The notes: generated by a model from the letters alone, not told the origin. Shown: positions 27,099 through 38,128, counted from the first letter of the stretch. The stretch: 64,000 nt of DNA from Bryopsis sp. KO-2023 (GCA_030272585.1 BSYQ01000009.1:5580001-5644000); one strand, 5' to 3'. Numbers and translations: made by a program.

Positions 27099-27123
27099 TC
27101 GTGTTCGATCCACGAAAGTCGCA
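27051..27123 (+). tRNA. tRNA-Phe-GAA: tRNA-Phe(GAA)
   Basis: Copy 3 of the gene at 4015-4087. Confidence 0.97.
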
Positions 27124-27249
27124 CTCGACTATGTTGGTCAAATATTCCGACCCTGTTTTTATGCTTTTTTTTCTCTTCCGGACCAGCCGGATGAACGTGA
27201 CGCTCGGGGAAGAACGGTATATCCGCAAGGAGGAACTTTTCGAATGAAG

Positions 27250-27321
27250 GGCGCTATAGTGTAGTGGTTATCACATTGGACTCTGAATCCAATGACCCGA
27301 GTTCGAATCTCGGTAGTGCCT
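27250..27321 (+). tRNA. tRNA-Gln-CTG: tRNA-Gln(CTG)
   Basis: Copy 3 of the gene at 4214-4285. Confidence 0.96.
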
Positions 27322-27480
27322 CCCAGTTATCCATGTGTGGTGGGTTTTTCACGTGGCGGGGTGGGGGAACGTCTTCCTTCTTGAAGGTTTCGGAGAAAAA
27401 AACCGAATTCCGCAAAAGACCCGACCAAATTCGTCCTCCAGAGACGATGAAAGACGCAACCACGCCGAAAAAATCGTGAT

Positions 27481-27553
27481 GGGGATGTAGCTCAAATGGC
27501 AGAGCGCTCGCTTAGCATGCGAGAGGTACGGGGATCGATACCCCGCATCTCCA
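27481..27553 (+). tRNA. tRNA-Ala-AGC: tRNA-Ala(AGC)
   Basis: Copy 3 of the gene at 4445-4517. Confidence 0.97.
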
Positions 27554-27902
27554 CTCATCTATTGAAAATCGTTGCCAAAATTGTTCTTTGAAGTGTGCTT
27601 GTTGCCGGAGATGGGCCGTCACTTTGAACACCAAACCAAACCGGACATGTTCGACAAGTTAGACCGGTCTGGACGGGTTCGACAGGACGGAATATGCCTA
27701 GTCCGGTTCGGTTTGTCGAACCTGTCAGGCATCTTGTCTAAGAAACTGTCTAGAATTAGTGTGGAACCTGTTTGGACCGATGAATCTGTGTAGACCGATT
27801 TTTTTCTTCTCTCAACGGACCGGACCGATCCAAATCTGTCCGGTCCGGTCTCGTTATGTTGAACCGGTAAACCAGCAATCCGGTTGCTAGCCCGTCTCAG
27901 CT

Positions 27903-28596
27903 AGTTAGGAAACTTTAGGAAGTAACGAAACTCACGCGTTAATTCAGGTTGGTTAGGAAACTTTAGGAAGGAACGAAACTTAAGCGTATCGATTTAGGCT
28001 AGTGAAGAAAGTTACGAAACTTAAGCGTCTCGATTTGGGTTGGTTAGAGAACTTTGGAAAATAACGAAACTTAAGCGTTTCGATCTAGGCTAGTCAAGAA
28101 AGTTACGAAACTTAAGCCATCCGATACAGGTTAGTTGGGAAACTTTAGAAAGTAACGAAACTTAAGCGTCTCGATTTGGGTTGGTTAGAGAACTTTGGAA
28201 AATAACGAAACTTAAGCGTTTCGATCTAGGCTAGTCAAGAAAGTTACGAAACTTAAGCCATCCGATATAGGTTAGTTGGGAAACTTTAGAAAGTAACGAA
28301 ACTTGAGCGTCTCGATTTGGGTTGGTTAGAGAACTTTGGAAAATAACGAAACTTAAGCGTTTCGATCTAGGCTAGTCAAGAAAGTTACGAAACTTAAGCC
28401 ATCCGATATAGGTTAGTTGGGAAACTTTAGAAAGTAACGAAACTTGAGCGTCTCGATTTGGGTTGGTTAGAGAACTTTGGAAAATAACGAAACTTAAGCG
28501 TTTGGATTCAGGCTAGTCAAGAAAGCTACGAAACTTAAGCCATCCGATTTAGGTTAGTTGGGAAACTTTCGAAAATAACGAAACTTAAGCGTTCCG
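27903..28596. repeat. 141-bp higher-order repeat
   Basis: Copy 3 of the block at 4867-5560. Confidence 0.92.
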
Positions 28597-28658
28597 ACTC
28601 AAGTTTGTGGTGACACCATTTCAACTTGAGCAATAACAAACCCGTCACGAGCGAGTGG

Positions 28659-28730
28659 TGTTCGCGGGGAGAATCGAACTCCCGTTTCTTGAGCCACAAT
28701 CAAGTGTCCTGACCACTAGACGACGCGAAC
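28659..28730 (-). tRNA. tRNA-His-GTG: tRNA-His(GTG)
   Basis: Copy 3 of the gene at 5623-5694. Confidence 0.97.
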
Positions 28731-28828
28731 TCACGATTGAGAAGGGTGTTGTCGACGTTTCATGCTTGCTCACACACCCAACCTCGTCAAGCACGAACAA
28801 ATGTCCCATCGAAGATATCTTGAGCGAA

Positions 28829-28902
28829 GCTCCTTTAGCTCAGTTGGTTAGAGCACCCGTTTAGTAAGCGGGAGGTCCTGAGTTCAACTCTCAGAGGGAG
28901 CA
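28829..28902 (+). tRNA. tRNA-Thr-AGT: tRNA-Thr(AGT)
   Basis: Copy 3 of the gene at 5793-5866. Confidence 0.97.
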
Positions 28903-28970
28903 ATAATTGTTTCGTGAGGTAATTTATGGGGAATGTATTAAGTAGGAACGCGGTGATCAATTGATCGACC

Positions 28971-29055
28971 CCGACGATAGCTCAGTTGGCAGAGCGGAGG
29001 ACTGTAATAGAGTTCAGATATCCTTAGGTCGCCGGTTCGATTCCGGCTCGTCGGA
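28971..29055 (+). tRNA. tRNA-Tyr-GTA: tRNA-Tyr(GTA), with intron
   Basis: Copy 3 of the gene at 5935-6019; intron at 29008-29019. Confidence 0.96.
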
Positions 29056-29128
29056 CGAAGCTGTTCCCGCTCGGATAAATCTGATCCAAATTGCCTCAAA
29101 ATACGTAACTTGGGCCAAGAAATCGTGT

Positions 29129-29187
29129 GCACTCGTGGCGCAATGGATAGCGTATCAGACTTCGGATCTGAGGGTTGCGAGTTCGAG
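29129..29187 (+). pseudogene. tRNA-Arg(TCG), 3'-truncated
   Basis: Copy 3 of the gene at 6093-6165. The first 59 nt are intact (acceptor 5' strand, D arm, anticodon arm, start of the T arm), then the sequence switches to the scrambled junction, losing the 3' T stem and acceptor strand. It cannot fold; the loss may be an assembly artefact rather than a real mutation. Confidence 0.93.
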
Positions 29188-30375
29188 GGAGCGTGAGGGT
29201 GGCCGAGTATAGTTCTGCAATACATGGGTTATCCCGCGTATTGAATCTGTTGCGACGATATGCTTGTTTTTGCGACCTGACCGTCAAGGTCCGGCGAGGC
29301 CCGACGGTGAGACTTGTACGTGGCCTCCGGCGACTTTCCGTAGCCTTCTCCGATTCCGGGACCTCCCCGTAGCGATGGGACTTTTCAGCGTTGGGACCTC
29401 TCCGTAGCCTCCCGCGACCTCGTCCCGTGACGAGGGACTTTAGGGTCCCGCGTTTAGCGGGGACCTCTTAGCCTTTAGCGGGTTCGCCCGTAGCGGGGTT
29501 CTCCGGCCTCCGGGACCTCGTCCTGTGACGGGTCTTAGCCTTTAGCGACCTCGGGTTTAGGGACTTCCCCGTAGCCTCCGGCGACCTAGTCCCGTAGGGA
29601 TTAGGGTCTTAGCGACCTCGTCCCGTAGCGATGGGACTTGTAGGGCCTCCCGCGACCTCGTCCCGTTTAGGGACTTAGGGTTTAGGGACCTCGGGTTTAG
29701 GGGTTCCGTAGCCTCCCGGGACCTTTAGCGGGTCTCCGGGCGACCTCGTCCCGTGACGATGGGACCTCTCCGTAGCCTCCCGCGACCTTCCCGTAGCGAT
29801 GGGACGTGGGAGCCTCCCGCGACCTCGTTAGCGATGGGACCTCTCCGAGCCTGGGACCTCGGACCTTGACGATGGAAACGTTCCGGCGACCTCGTTCCGA
29901 CTTGGGAATCTCCAAGCGTCCAGCGAGTAAGGACGATGGGACTTTGGACGTTCGCAAAGGGTTTGCAAGGTCGACTTGCGACCTTGCGACTTAACAGCCG
30001 CACGCTCTAAGGAGCTAAGGAAGATTTGCCGTCGTAAGGAGCTACGGGAAACGCTACGGCCCGTCAGGTCGCATAGAGGGGTCGCGAGGACGACGAGCGG
30101 AATGCTCGGCGTTTAGAGTTAGGACGTCAGACTTTAGTCTTTGGAACGTTTCGAGCCCGGGCCTTCACACTTGCGGAAGCTTTCGTGTTGCCCCGTTCCA
30201 CTTTCCGAACGATGGGACTTCTCCGACTTGCGACCTCTCTTCGTGACGATGGGACTTCTCCGGCAGTCGATCTTTCCGTAAGCGGGTGATTTCCGATCGA
30301 ACGAGGGACTTCTCCGTAGTGGTATGATTCTCGTGAGGATGGGAGAGGCCCCGGGAGGTATTTGGGCGGACATCC
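29188..30375. other. Scrambled junction interleaving two parts of the unit
   Basis: This 1188-bp segment matches no single part of the unit. It alternates, a few to about 30 bases at a time and always in forward order, between two parents: unit 6152-7204 (telomeric block through tRNA-Pro(AGG)), which should continue copy 3, and unit 8-1496 (tRNA-Ser through the second 42-bp block), which should precede copy 4. TTTAGGG fragments are scattered among pieces of the 42-bp satellite at 29440-29700. Near 30150 a piece of unit 6975 (TTTAGTCTTTGGAACGTT) runs into the T arm of tRNA-Val(CAC). Near 30320-30380 pieces of tRNA-Pro(AGG) alternate with the flank of tRNA-Val(AAC). Damaged remnants of tRNA-Ser, tRNA-Asn, tRNA-Val(CAC) and tRNA-Pro are visible and none is intact. 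The simplest reading is a consensus built from long reads aligned in two registers of the array. Confidence 0.9.
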
Positions 30376-30388
30376 CCTCATCGAACAA

Positions 30389-30462
30389 GTGCTCGTGGTG
30401 TAGCTGGTTATCACGTGAGTCTAACACACTCAAGGCCCCCGGTTCGAGCCCGGGCGAGCACA
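30389..30462 (+). tRNA. tRNA-Val-AAC: tRNA-Val(AAC)
   Basis: Copy 4 of the gene at 1510-1583; first intact gene after the scrambled junction, 14 bp from its edge. Confidence 0.97.
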
Positions 30463-30739
30463 CCCAGTCGCTATGAGATTGCCTTGGGCCCAATCGAATG
30501 ACACCGCCAGCGGTGGGGACTTTTTGTCGAGGTAAGTAATGCGTTTGGGTGTGAGTATTGGTTCCGTGAAGTACCGTGACTTTCCCTGCCTCGATTCCAT
30601 CAGCATTGCCCGTGCACGCCCCTGATTTTCTCCCTCCCTCGACGGATGGACAACTCTCTCTCACGCCCCCTTCCTTCATCGCTCTCATCACGTTCCGTTC
30701 CACCGGCTCGCGGCCCATCAAAGTGAAGGGTCCATCCAA

Positions 30740-30811
30740 AGGGGACAACCAGGTTCGAACTGGTGGCCTATCGATCTGCAGTCGATTGCTCTACCACTGA
30801 GCTATATCCCC
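30740..30811 (-). tRNA. tRNA-Cys-GCA: tRNA-Cys(GCA)
   Basis: Copy 4 of the gene at 1861-1932. Confidence 0.97.
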
Positions 30812-30908
30812 ACGCTCACGACATTCCGATTCCGGGGTCGGCTTTTGTCCGCAAGTGCCTCTCCGCACGCACGACCATGGCGCGCACGAACGAATCGACA
30901 ATCGTTTC

Positions 30909-30980
30909 GGCCTAGTGGCTCAATGGTAGAGCATCCGACTCCAGATCGGAAGGTTGCGCGTTCGATTCGCGTCTGGGTCA
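30909..30980 (+). tRNA. tRNA-Trp-CCA: tRNA-Trp(CCA)
   Basis: Copy 4 of the gene at 2030-2101. Confidence 0.97.
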
Positions 30981-31029
30981 TGGCACGTGTTTGCTTGCCT
31001 GCCTGCCCGTAACGTTTTCGTAAATTCTC

Positions 31030-31185
31030 TTAAGTACTGTTTGTCCTCAAGTACTGGGGGTGGGTTAAGTACTAGGTGCATGTTATGTACTGGGAGCGAC
31101 TTCAGTACTCGGGGTGAGGTTGTGTATCGGTCAAGGGTTATGCACTAGATGATGCGATCGGTTATGTGTTTTCGATATGTTTTTT
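31030..31185. repeat. Degenerate 18-bp AGTACT repeat
   Basis: Copy 4 of the block at 2151-2306. Confidence 0.7.
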
Positions 31186-31521
31186 TTTTGTCGAGGGAAT
31201 GAGCGTCGATCTCTCACCGTCTTTGTGCCCGCTCCCTTCGATGTTGGTGAAATGAGCGTGGTCGTGTGTGTGTGCTCGGTTGGAAGTTTGGTTAGACACG
31301 GTGGAGGGTTAGGCGAATCGATAATGTTACGGTGTTAGAGCGCTACGGATATGGTCGGGACGGGCGATGGTTACGATTCGCTGGGACGAGAACTTCAGAC
31401 GTTGAACGGAGCATGCAATTGAGCTCTGTTTTGCTGAATGTTGGACCGCTTGCCTCGGATACGAACGTACATTCTGCCCTCCGCCTTCCATCACGTCCCA
31501 TCAAGTCCCATCGGGCGAAAA

Positions 31522-31637
31522 GTTGCCGCTGCCGGGTTTCCTGGGACATCCCTGATCCCGGTACTAATCGGCCCCAACCGTGCTTAATTGGCGAGGTCGG
31601 AAGGGATCGCATGTGTTCACGGTGGTATGACGGCAAC
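31522..31637 (-). rRNA. 5S: 5S rRNA
   Basis: Copy 4 of the gene at 2643-2758. Confidence 0.9.
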
Positions 31638-31737
31638 ACGACCTTCTCACGCCCTCCCGCGACAGGTTCCCTTCGAGGTCGCGTCGCACCCACGCGCACT
31701 CATTTCACCCCATCCCGGTCGCCTCCCGTCGTCACCC

Positions 31738-31811
31738 GGCCGAGTAGCTCAGTTGGTTAGAGCGTCGTGCTAATAACGCGAATGTCGAGGGTTCGATCCC
31801 CTTCTTGGCCA
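31738..31811 (+). tRNA. tRNA-Ile-AAT: tRNA-Ile(AAT)
   Basis: Copy 4 of the gene at 2859-2932. Confidence 0.97.
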
Positions 31812-31920
31812 GCAGGGGGACTCCTGTTTGTGTTTACGGACGTGAGAAACCTCGTGCACGGAGTCGCAAAGTCCGGGGACTGCTGGGATGCAAGCGACCG
31901 GGGTGAGACGAAGGTGACGT

Positions 31921-31993
31921 CACCCGAGGCAGGGATCGAACCTGCGGCCTATCGCTTAGGAAACGATCGCTCTATCCACTGAGCTACACGGGC
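31921..31993 (-). tRNA. tRNA-Arg-CCT: tRNA-Arg(CCT)
   Basis: Copy 4 of the gene at 3042-3114. Confidence 0.94.
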
Positions 31994-32235
31994 ATCTCGG
32001 AATAGGGATGCAAAAGATCGACAAAACATCGACGCTTCGGGTGATACGTTCATTTTGTAGTACGAGCGTTGTAGTACGGGTTAGTACGGGTTCCAGGGTG
32101 TGACTTCGGAGACGACTCTCGTAAAATTAAATTCTCCTGTCTTTGTGTCTCAACCACCCTGTGTTCGAGTTGTGTGTGATAAAACCTGATGTCGGGGGGG
32201 CATCGAGGGGCTCATACGAAAGCTTTTGATCGTGA

Positions 32236-32306
32236 GCGTTGATGGTACAGTGGTAGCATACTACCCTGCCACGGTAGAGACCCGGGTTCGATTCCCGGTC
32301 AACGCA
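32236..32306 (+). tRNA. tRNA-Gly-GCC: tRNA-Gly(GCC)
   Basis: Copy 4 of the gene at 3357-3427. Confidence 0.97.
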
Positions 32307-32702
32307 CCACATCATGTGATGACCCACATGATTCTTTCATCTTCGGTCAATAATTTTTGTCGTGAACTGGCTCCCGCCCCGGGAAGAGAGAGACAGAGTT
32401 ATACCCCAAAGGGAAAGCGACAAGAACGTCCCTGAAGTGCAGCAAGATGCGCTTCTCCATGCCCCTCGTCTCTATTGATTCCGCAGCGTCCAATCCCCAT
32501 CCCCGACACAAGCAGGCTGCCACAACGTTCCCGTCCCTCATCAGAACAGCATCAAACTACCAGTTCAGAACGAGAGGATAGCCCGCTCGAGCAGTCAGCA
32601 CCTAACCCGGATCTTTCGGGAGCTGGAAGTGCATCGTGTCGCTGCCCTGCTCGTCGAATGATCGTTTTGCTGTCCGATCAAAAGGGGATTTGGCATAATT
32701 AT

Positions 32703-32774
32703 CGCCGTTGCCGGGAATTGAACCCGGGTCTCCTGCGTGACAGGCAGGAATACTGACCACTATACTACAACGAC
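32703..32774 (-). tRNA. tRNA-Asp-GTC: tRNA-Asp(GTC)
   Basis: Copy 4 of the gene at 3824-3895. Confidence 0.97.
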
Positions 32775-32893
32775 TCCATCACGCCCAAAAGTCGAAACGG
32801 GGAACCATGTTGGGCCACGTCTCCTACGGCTGGGTCGCATTGTCACCCGAGGGACAACGTTTGTGGAGGGCAATTTGGGCGATCGAGACATGT

Positions 32894-32900
32894 GCGACTT

Positions 32901-32941
<41 letters not shown>

Positions 32942-32966
32942 TCGTGTTCGATCCACGAAAGTCGCA
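32894..32966 (+). tRNA. tRNA-Phe-GAA: tRNA-Phe(GAA)
   Basis: Copy 4 of the gene at 4015-4087. Confidence 0.97.
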
Positions 32967-33092
32967 CTCGACTATGTTGGTCAAATATTCCGACCCTGTT
33001 TTTATGCTTTTTTTTCTCTTCCGGACCAGCCGGATGAACGTGACGCTCGGGGAAGAACGGTATATCCGCAAGGAGGAACTTTTCGAATGAAG

Positions 33093-33164
33093 GGCGCTAT
33101 AGTGTAGTGGTTATCACATTGGACTCTGAATCCAATGACCCGAGTTCGAATCTCGGTAGTGCCT
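33093..33164 (+). tRNA. tRNA-Gln-CTG: tRNA-Gln(CTG)
   Basis: Copy 4 of the gene at 4214-4285. Confidence 0.96.
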
Positions 33165-33323
33165 CCCAGTTATCCATGTGTGGTGGGTTTTTCACGTGGC
33201 GGGGTGGGGGAACGTCTTCCTTCTTGAAGGTTTCGGAGAAAAAAACCGAATTCCGCAAAAGACCCGACCAAATTCGTCCTCCAGAGACGATGAAAGACGC
33301 AACCACGCCGAAAAAATCGTGAT

Positions 33324-33396
33324 GGGGATGTAGCTCAAATGGCAGAGCGCTCGCTTAGCATGCGAGAGGTACGGGGATCGATACCCCGCATCTCCA
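33324..33396 (+). tRNA. tRNA-Ala-AGC: tRNA-Ala(AGC)
   Basis: Copy 4 of the gene at 4445-4517. Confidence 0.97.
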
Positions 33397-33745
33397 CTCA
33401 TCTATTGAAAATCGTTGCCAAAATTGTTCTTTGAAGTGTGCTTGTTGCCGGAGATGGGCCGTCACTTTGAACACCAAACCAAACCGGACATGTTCGACAA
33501 GTTAGACCGGTCTGGACGGGTTCGACAGGACGGAATATGCCTAGTCCGGTTCGGTTTGTCGAACCTGTCAGGCATCTTGTCTAAGAAACTGTCTAGAATT
33601 AGTGTGGAACCTGTTTGGACCGATGAATCTGTGTAGACCGATTTTTTTCTTCTCTCAACGGACCGGACCGATCCAAATCTGTCCGGTCCGGTCTCGTTAT
33701 GTTGAACCGGTAAACCAGCAATCCGGTTGCTAGCCCGTCTCAGCT

Positions 33746-34439
33746 AGTTAGGAAACTTTAGGAAGTAACGAAACTCACGCGTTAATTCAGGTTGGTTAGG
33801 AAACTTTAGGAAGGAACGAAACTTAAGCGTATCGATTTAGGCTAGTGAAGAAAGTTACGAAACTTAAGCGTCTCGATTTGGGTTGGTTAGAGAACTTTGG
33901 AAAATAACGAAACTTAAGCGTTTCGATCTAGGCTAGTCAAGAAAGTTACGAAACTTAAGCCATCCGATACAGGTTAGTTGGGAAACTTTAGAAAGTAACG
34001 AAACTTAAGCGTCTCGATTTGGGTTGGTTAGAGAACTTTGGAAAATAACGAAACTTAAGCGTTTCGATCTAGGCTAGTCAAGAAAGTTACGAAACTTAAG
34101 CCATCCGATATAGGTTAGTTGGGAAACTTTAGAAAGTAACGAAACTTGAGCGTCTCGATTTGGGTTGGTTAGAGAACTTTGGAAAATAACGAAACTTAAG
34201 CGTTTCGATCTAGGCTAGTCAAGAAAGTTACGAAACTTAAGCCATCCGATATAGGTTAGTTGGGAAACTTTAGAAAGTAACGAAACTTGAGCGTCTCGAT
34301 TTGGGTTGGTTAGAGAACTTTGGAAAATAACGAAACTTAAGCGTTTGGATTCAGGCTAGTCAAGAAAGCTACGAAACTTAAGCCATCCGATTTAGGTTAG
34401 TTGGGAAACTTTCGAAAATAACGAAACTTAAGCGTTCCG
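33746..34439. repeat. 141-bp higher-order repeat
   Basis: Copy 4 of the block at 4867-5560. Confidence 0.92.
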
Positions 34440-34501
34440 ACTCAAGTTTGTGGTGACACCATTTCAACTTGAGCAATAACAAACCCGTCACGAGCGAGTG
34501 G

Positions 34502-34573
34502 TGTTCGCGGGGAGAATCGAACTCCCGTTTCTTGAGCCACAATCAAGTGTCCTGACCACTAGACGACGCGAAC
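34502..34573 (-). tRNA. tRNA-His-GTG: tRNA-His(GTG)
   Basis: Copy 4 of the gene at 5623-5694. Confidence 0.97.
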
Positions 34574-34671
34574 TCACGATTGAGAAGGGTGTTGTCGACG
34601 TTTCATGCTTGCTCACACACCCAACCTCGTCAAGCACGAACAAATGTCCCATCGAAGATATCTTGAGCGAA

Positions 34672-34745
34672 GCTCCTTTAGCTCAGTTGGTTAGAGCACC
34701 CGTTTAGTAAGCGGGAGGTCCTGAGTTCAACTCTCAGAGGGAGCA
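34672..34745 (+). tRNA. tRNA-Thr-AGT: tRNA-Thr(AGT)
   Basis: Copy 4 of the gene at 5793-5866. Confidence 0.97.
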
Positions 34746-34813
34746 ATAATTGTTTCGTGAGGTAATTTATGGGGAATGTATTAAGTAGGAACGCGGTGAT
34801 CAATTGATCGACC

Positions 34814-34898
34814 CCGACGATAGCTCAGTTGGCAGAGCGGAGGACTGTAATAGAGTTCAGATATCCTTAGGTCGCCGGTTCGATTCCGGCTCGTCGGA
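34814..34898 (+). tRNA. tRNA-Tyr-GTA: tRNA-Tyr(GTA), with intron
   Basis: Copy 4 of the gene at 5935-6019; intron at 34851-34862. Confidence 0.96.
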
Positions 34899-34971
34899 CG
34901 AAGCTGTTCCCGCTCGGATAAATCTGATCCAAATTGCCTCAAAATACGTAACTTGGGCCAAGAAATCGTGT

Positions 34972-35044
34972 GCACTCGTGGCGCAATGGATAGCGTATCA
35001 GACTTCGGATCTGAGGGTTGCGAGTTCGAGTCTCGTCGGGTGCA
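34972..35044 (+). tRNA. tRNA-Arg-TCG: tRNA-Arg(TCG)
   Basis: Copy 4 of the gene at 6093-6165. Confidence 0.97.
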
Positions 35045-35247
35045 GTATAGTTCTCAATATATACGAGAATATATTGAATATGTTGTAAAATATATATTTT
35101 GGACCAACAAAAGGTTTGGAAGAAAAGACTTGAGACTCAGTACTTAAGAGTTTTGCGCTTTGTAAAATTCAGGGATTCGGGGATTCCAAAAGCTTTAGGG
35201 TTTTCAGGTTTTTAGTTTTTTTTTGTTTTCTTAGGTTTTTTAGGTTT

Positions 35248-35510
35248 TTTAGGGTTTAGGGTTTAGGGTTTAGGGGGTTTAGGGTTTAGGGGGTTTAGCA
35301 TTTAGGGGGTTTAGGGTTTAGGGTTTAGGGTTTTTAGGGTTTAGGGTTTAGGGTTTAGGGTTTAGGGTTTAGGGTTTAGGGTTTAGGGTTTAGGGTTTAG
35401 GGTTTAGGGTTTAGGGTTTAGGGTTTAGGGTTTAGGGTTTAGGGTTTAGGGTTTAGGGTTTAGGGTTTAGGGTTTAGGGTTTAGGGGTTTAGGGTTTAGG
35501 GTTTAGGGGT
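35248..35510. repeat. Interstitial TTTAGGG telomere block
   Basis: Copy 4; 22 perfect units at 35333-35486, one more than in copies 1 and 2. Confidence 0.97.
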
Positions 35511-36015
35511 TGGGCGCTAGAACCGTGGAGTCAGGTGTTTAGACTTTGGCGCTTAGAGTTAGGACGTGGGAGTCCGGAAAGTTAGCCGTTGAGAATTAGG
35601 ACTTGGGACCTAGGACCTTGAACTTAGAAAAGTTAGGCGATAGAAGTTAAGACTTAGGAATGTTCAACGTTTGGAGTAAGGACTTCGGACTTTGGACGTT
35701 CGAAAGTTTGGTAGTGTCACTTAGGACTTTGGACTTAGGCCTGTAGACTAAGGACTTTGGAGATAGGCCCTAGGAGCTAGGAAAGCTAGGAAAGTCAGGC
35801 GTTTAGACTTCGGACTGACGACTTCGGAATGTTAGGCGTTTGGAGTTAGGACTTTGGACTTTAGTCTTTGGAACGTTTGGAGTTGGGCCTTCAGACTTGG
35901 GGAAGTTACGAGTTGGGGCGTTAGACTTAGGAAGCTTAGGAGTTGGGACATTGGAGTTCGGAAAGATAGGAGTCAAGGCAGGATCTAGGGAAAGCGGGTG
36001 ATTAAAAAATCGAGA

Positions 36016-36087
36016 GGGATGTTGGTCTAGTGGTATGATTCTCGCTTAGGGTGCGAGAGGCCCCGGGTTCAATTCCCGGACATCCCC
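36016..36087 (+). tRNA. tRNA-Pro-AGG: tRNA-Pro(AGG)
   Basis: Copy 4 of the gene at 7130-7201. Confidence 0.97.
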
Positions 36088-36171
36088 TCACTCTTTGTGG
36101 GCGATCTCGTGTGTGCCTTGCACGAGCTCGGCAACGTGCATGGCCTCCCGTTAACGAGGAAAGAACGAGAT

Positions 36172-36243
36172 GGGATGTTGGTCTAGTGGTATGATTCTCG
36201 CTTTGGGTGCGAGAGGCCCCGGGTTCGATTCCCGGACATCCCC
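36172..36243 (+). tRNA. tRNA-Pro-TGG: tRNA-Pro(TGG)
   Basis: Copy 4 of the gene at 7286-7357. Confidence 0.97.
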
Positions 36244-36500
36244 CTTGTGTCTGTTGGGATGGATCCGCAACGAATTTCCTGCTTCCCATCAAGAGTCGAG
36301 ATTCAAGAGTACGCGCCTGCTATGCTTTTTCCTTCCTTTCCTTTTTTTCTTGCCTCTGTGCGCATCTCCCGATGGAATCATGTTCGTTCCATCATGTTAA
36401 CGTTCTTTGGGAAAACAACGTTCTGAGATGAGACGGTAGTCCGGAGCATCCACGGATATGGGCGTCAGCGCCCGCCTCCGATCGAGAGCTTTCTGTGTGA

Positions 36501-36584
36501 GCACAGGTGCCCGAGTGGTCTAAGGGGTTAGACTCAAGTTCTAATGGACGTCAGTCCGCGTGGGTTCAAATCCCACCCTGTGCA
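36501..36584 (+). tRNA. tRNA-Leu-CAA: tRNA-Leu(CAA)
   Basis: Copy 4 of the gene at 7615-7698. Confidence 0.97.
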
Positions 36585-36653
36585 ACAGATTTTTTGGGGG
36601 CCTTGGCACAATCGGTGACGGATGTGCTCAATCGACTTTCCTTCCGTAACGTG

Positions 36654-36725
36654 GCGTTGTTAGTCCAACGGTTAGGATACTTGCCTTCCAAGCAAGGGAC
36701 CCGGGTTCGACTCCCGGACAACGCA
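36654..36725 (+). tRNA. tRNA-Gly-TCC: tRNA-Gly(TCC)
   Basis: Copy 4 of the gene at 7768-7839. Confidence 0.97.
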
Positions 36726-36768
36726 GATGTGAGTTATATCGTTCGAATGTTTTACGTCATGCAACAGG

Positions 36769-38128
36769 TCCGAGCGTGTCGCATTTTCGGCGAAACCACG
36801 TCGCTCCTCGGCTGGTGCTCCGATTGACTCGCTCTTGGTGTCTAAAGACGCGTCCCGACGAGATCTATCCATAGGTTTTGATCGGGAGTCAATCGGAGGT
36901 CTGGTTGGGGAGTTATGGCCGGTACCGTTTCACGAGAGTCTACGTAAGCGCGATTTTCGGCGAAACGAGGTCGCTCCTCGGCTAGGGCTCCGATTGAGGC
37001 GCCCTTGGTGTCAAAAGGAGCGCCTCGACGAGATCTAACCATAGGTTTTGATCGGAGGTCAATCGGAGGTCTCGTTGAAGAGTTACGGCCGATACCGTTT
37101 CACGAGAGTCTACGTAAGCGCGGTTTTCGGCGAAACGAGGTCGCTCCTCGGCTAGGGCTCGGATTGAGACGCCCTTGGTGCCAAAAGGAGCGCCTCGACG
37201 AGATCTAGCCATAGGTTTTGATCGGAGGTCAATCGGAGGTCTCGTTGAAGAGTTATGGCCGATACCGTTTCACGAGAGTCTACGTAAGCGCGGTTTTCGG
37301 CGAAACGAGGTCGCTCCTCGGCTAGGGCTCGGATTGAGACGCCCTTGGTGCCAAAAGGAGGGCCTCGACGAGATCTAGCCATAGGTTTTGATCGGAGGTC
37401 AATCGGAGGTCTCGTTGAAGAGTTATGGCCGATACCGTTTCGGGTGCTAACCGTGAAGCGCGCGCGTGTCGCATTTTCGGCGAAACGATGTCGCTCCTCG
37501 GCTAGGGCTCCGATTGAGGCGCCCTTGGTGTCAAAAGACGCGTCTCGACGAGATCTAGCCATGGGTTTTGATCGGAGGTCAATCGGAGGTCTGGTTTAAG
37601 AGTTACGGCCGATACCGTTTCACGAGAGCCTACGTAAGCGCGATTTTCGGCGAAACGATGTCGCTCCTCGGCTAGGCCTCCGATTGACTCGCTTTTGGTG
37701 CCTGAAGACGCGGCTCGATGAGAGCTAGCCATGAGTTTTGATCGCGAGTCAATCGGAGCTCTGGTTGAAGAGTTATGGCCGATACCGTTTCACGAGAGTC
37801 TACGTAAGTGCGATTTTCGGCGAAACGATGTCGCTTCTCGGCTGGTGCTCCGATTGACGCGCCCTTGGTGCCTAAAGACGCGTCTCGACAAGACCTATCC
37901 GTGGGTACCTCTCCCGAGTCAATCGGAGCTCTGGTTGGGGAGTTATGGCCGATACCGTTTCGGGTGGTGACCGGGAATCGCGCGCGAGGCGCATTTTCGA
38001 CGAAACGAGGTCGCTCCTCGGGTAGTGCTCCGATTGAGGCGCCCTTGGTGTCATAAGACGCGTCTCAACGAGACCAAGCCACAGAAAGTCGTTGCGAGTC
38101 AATCGGAGAAGTGGTTGGGGAGCTATGG
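36769..38128. repeat. 170/180-bp satellite, eight copies
   Basis: Copy 4 of the block at 7883-9242. Confidence 0.94.

Larger units (their letters stand above)
23037..29187 (+). repeat. Tandem array unit, copy 3, truncated
   Basis: Matches unit positions 1-6151, then stops inside the T arm of tRNA-Arg(TCG). The distal part of the unit (telomeric block, both Pro genes through Glu) is absent; a scrambled segment follows. Confidence 0.97.

Noticed and set aside
29188-30375. A new locus or insertion separating the copies
   Set aside because: Every readable piece derives from one of two known parts of the unit; there is no novel sequence.
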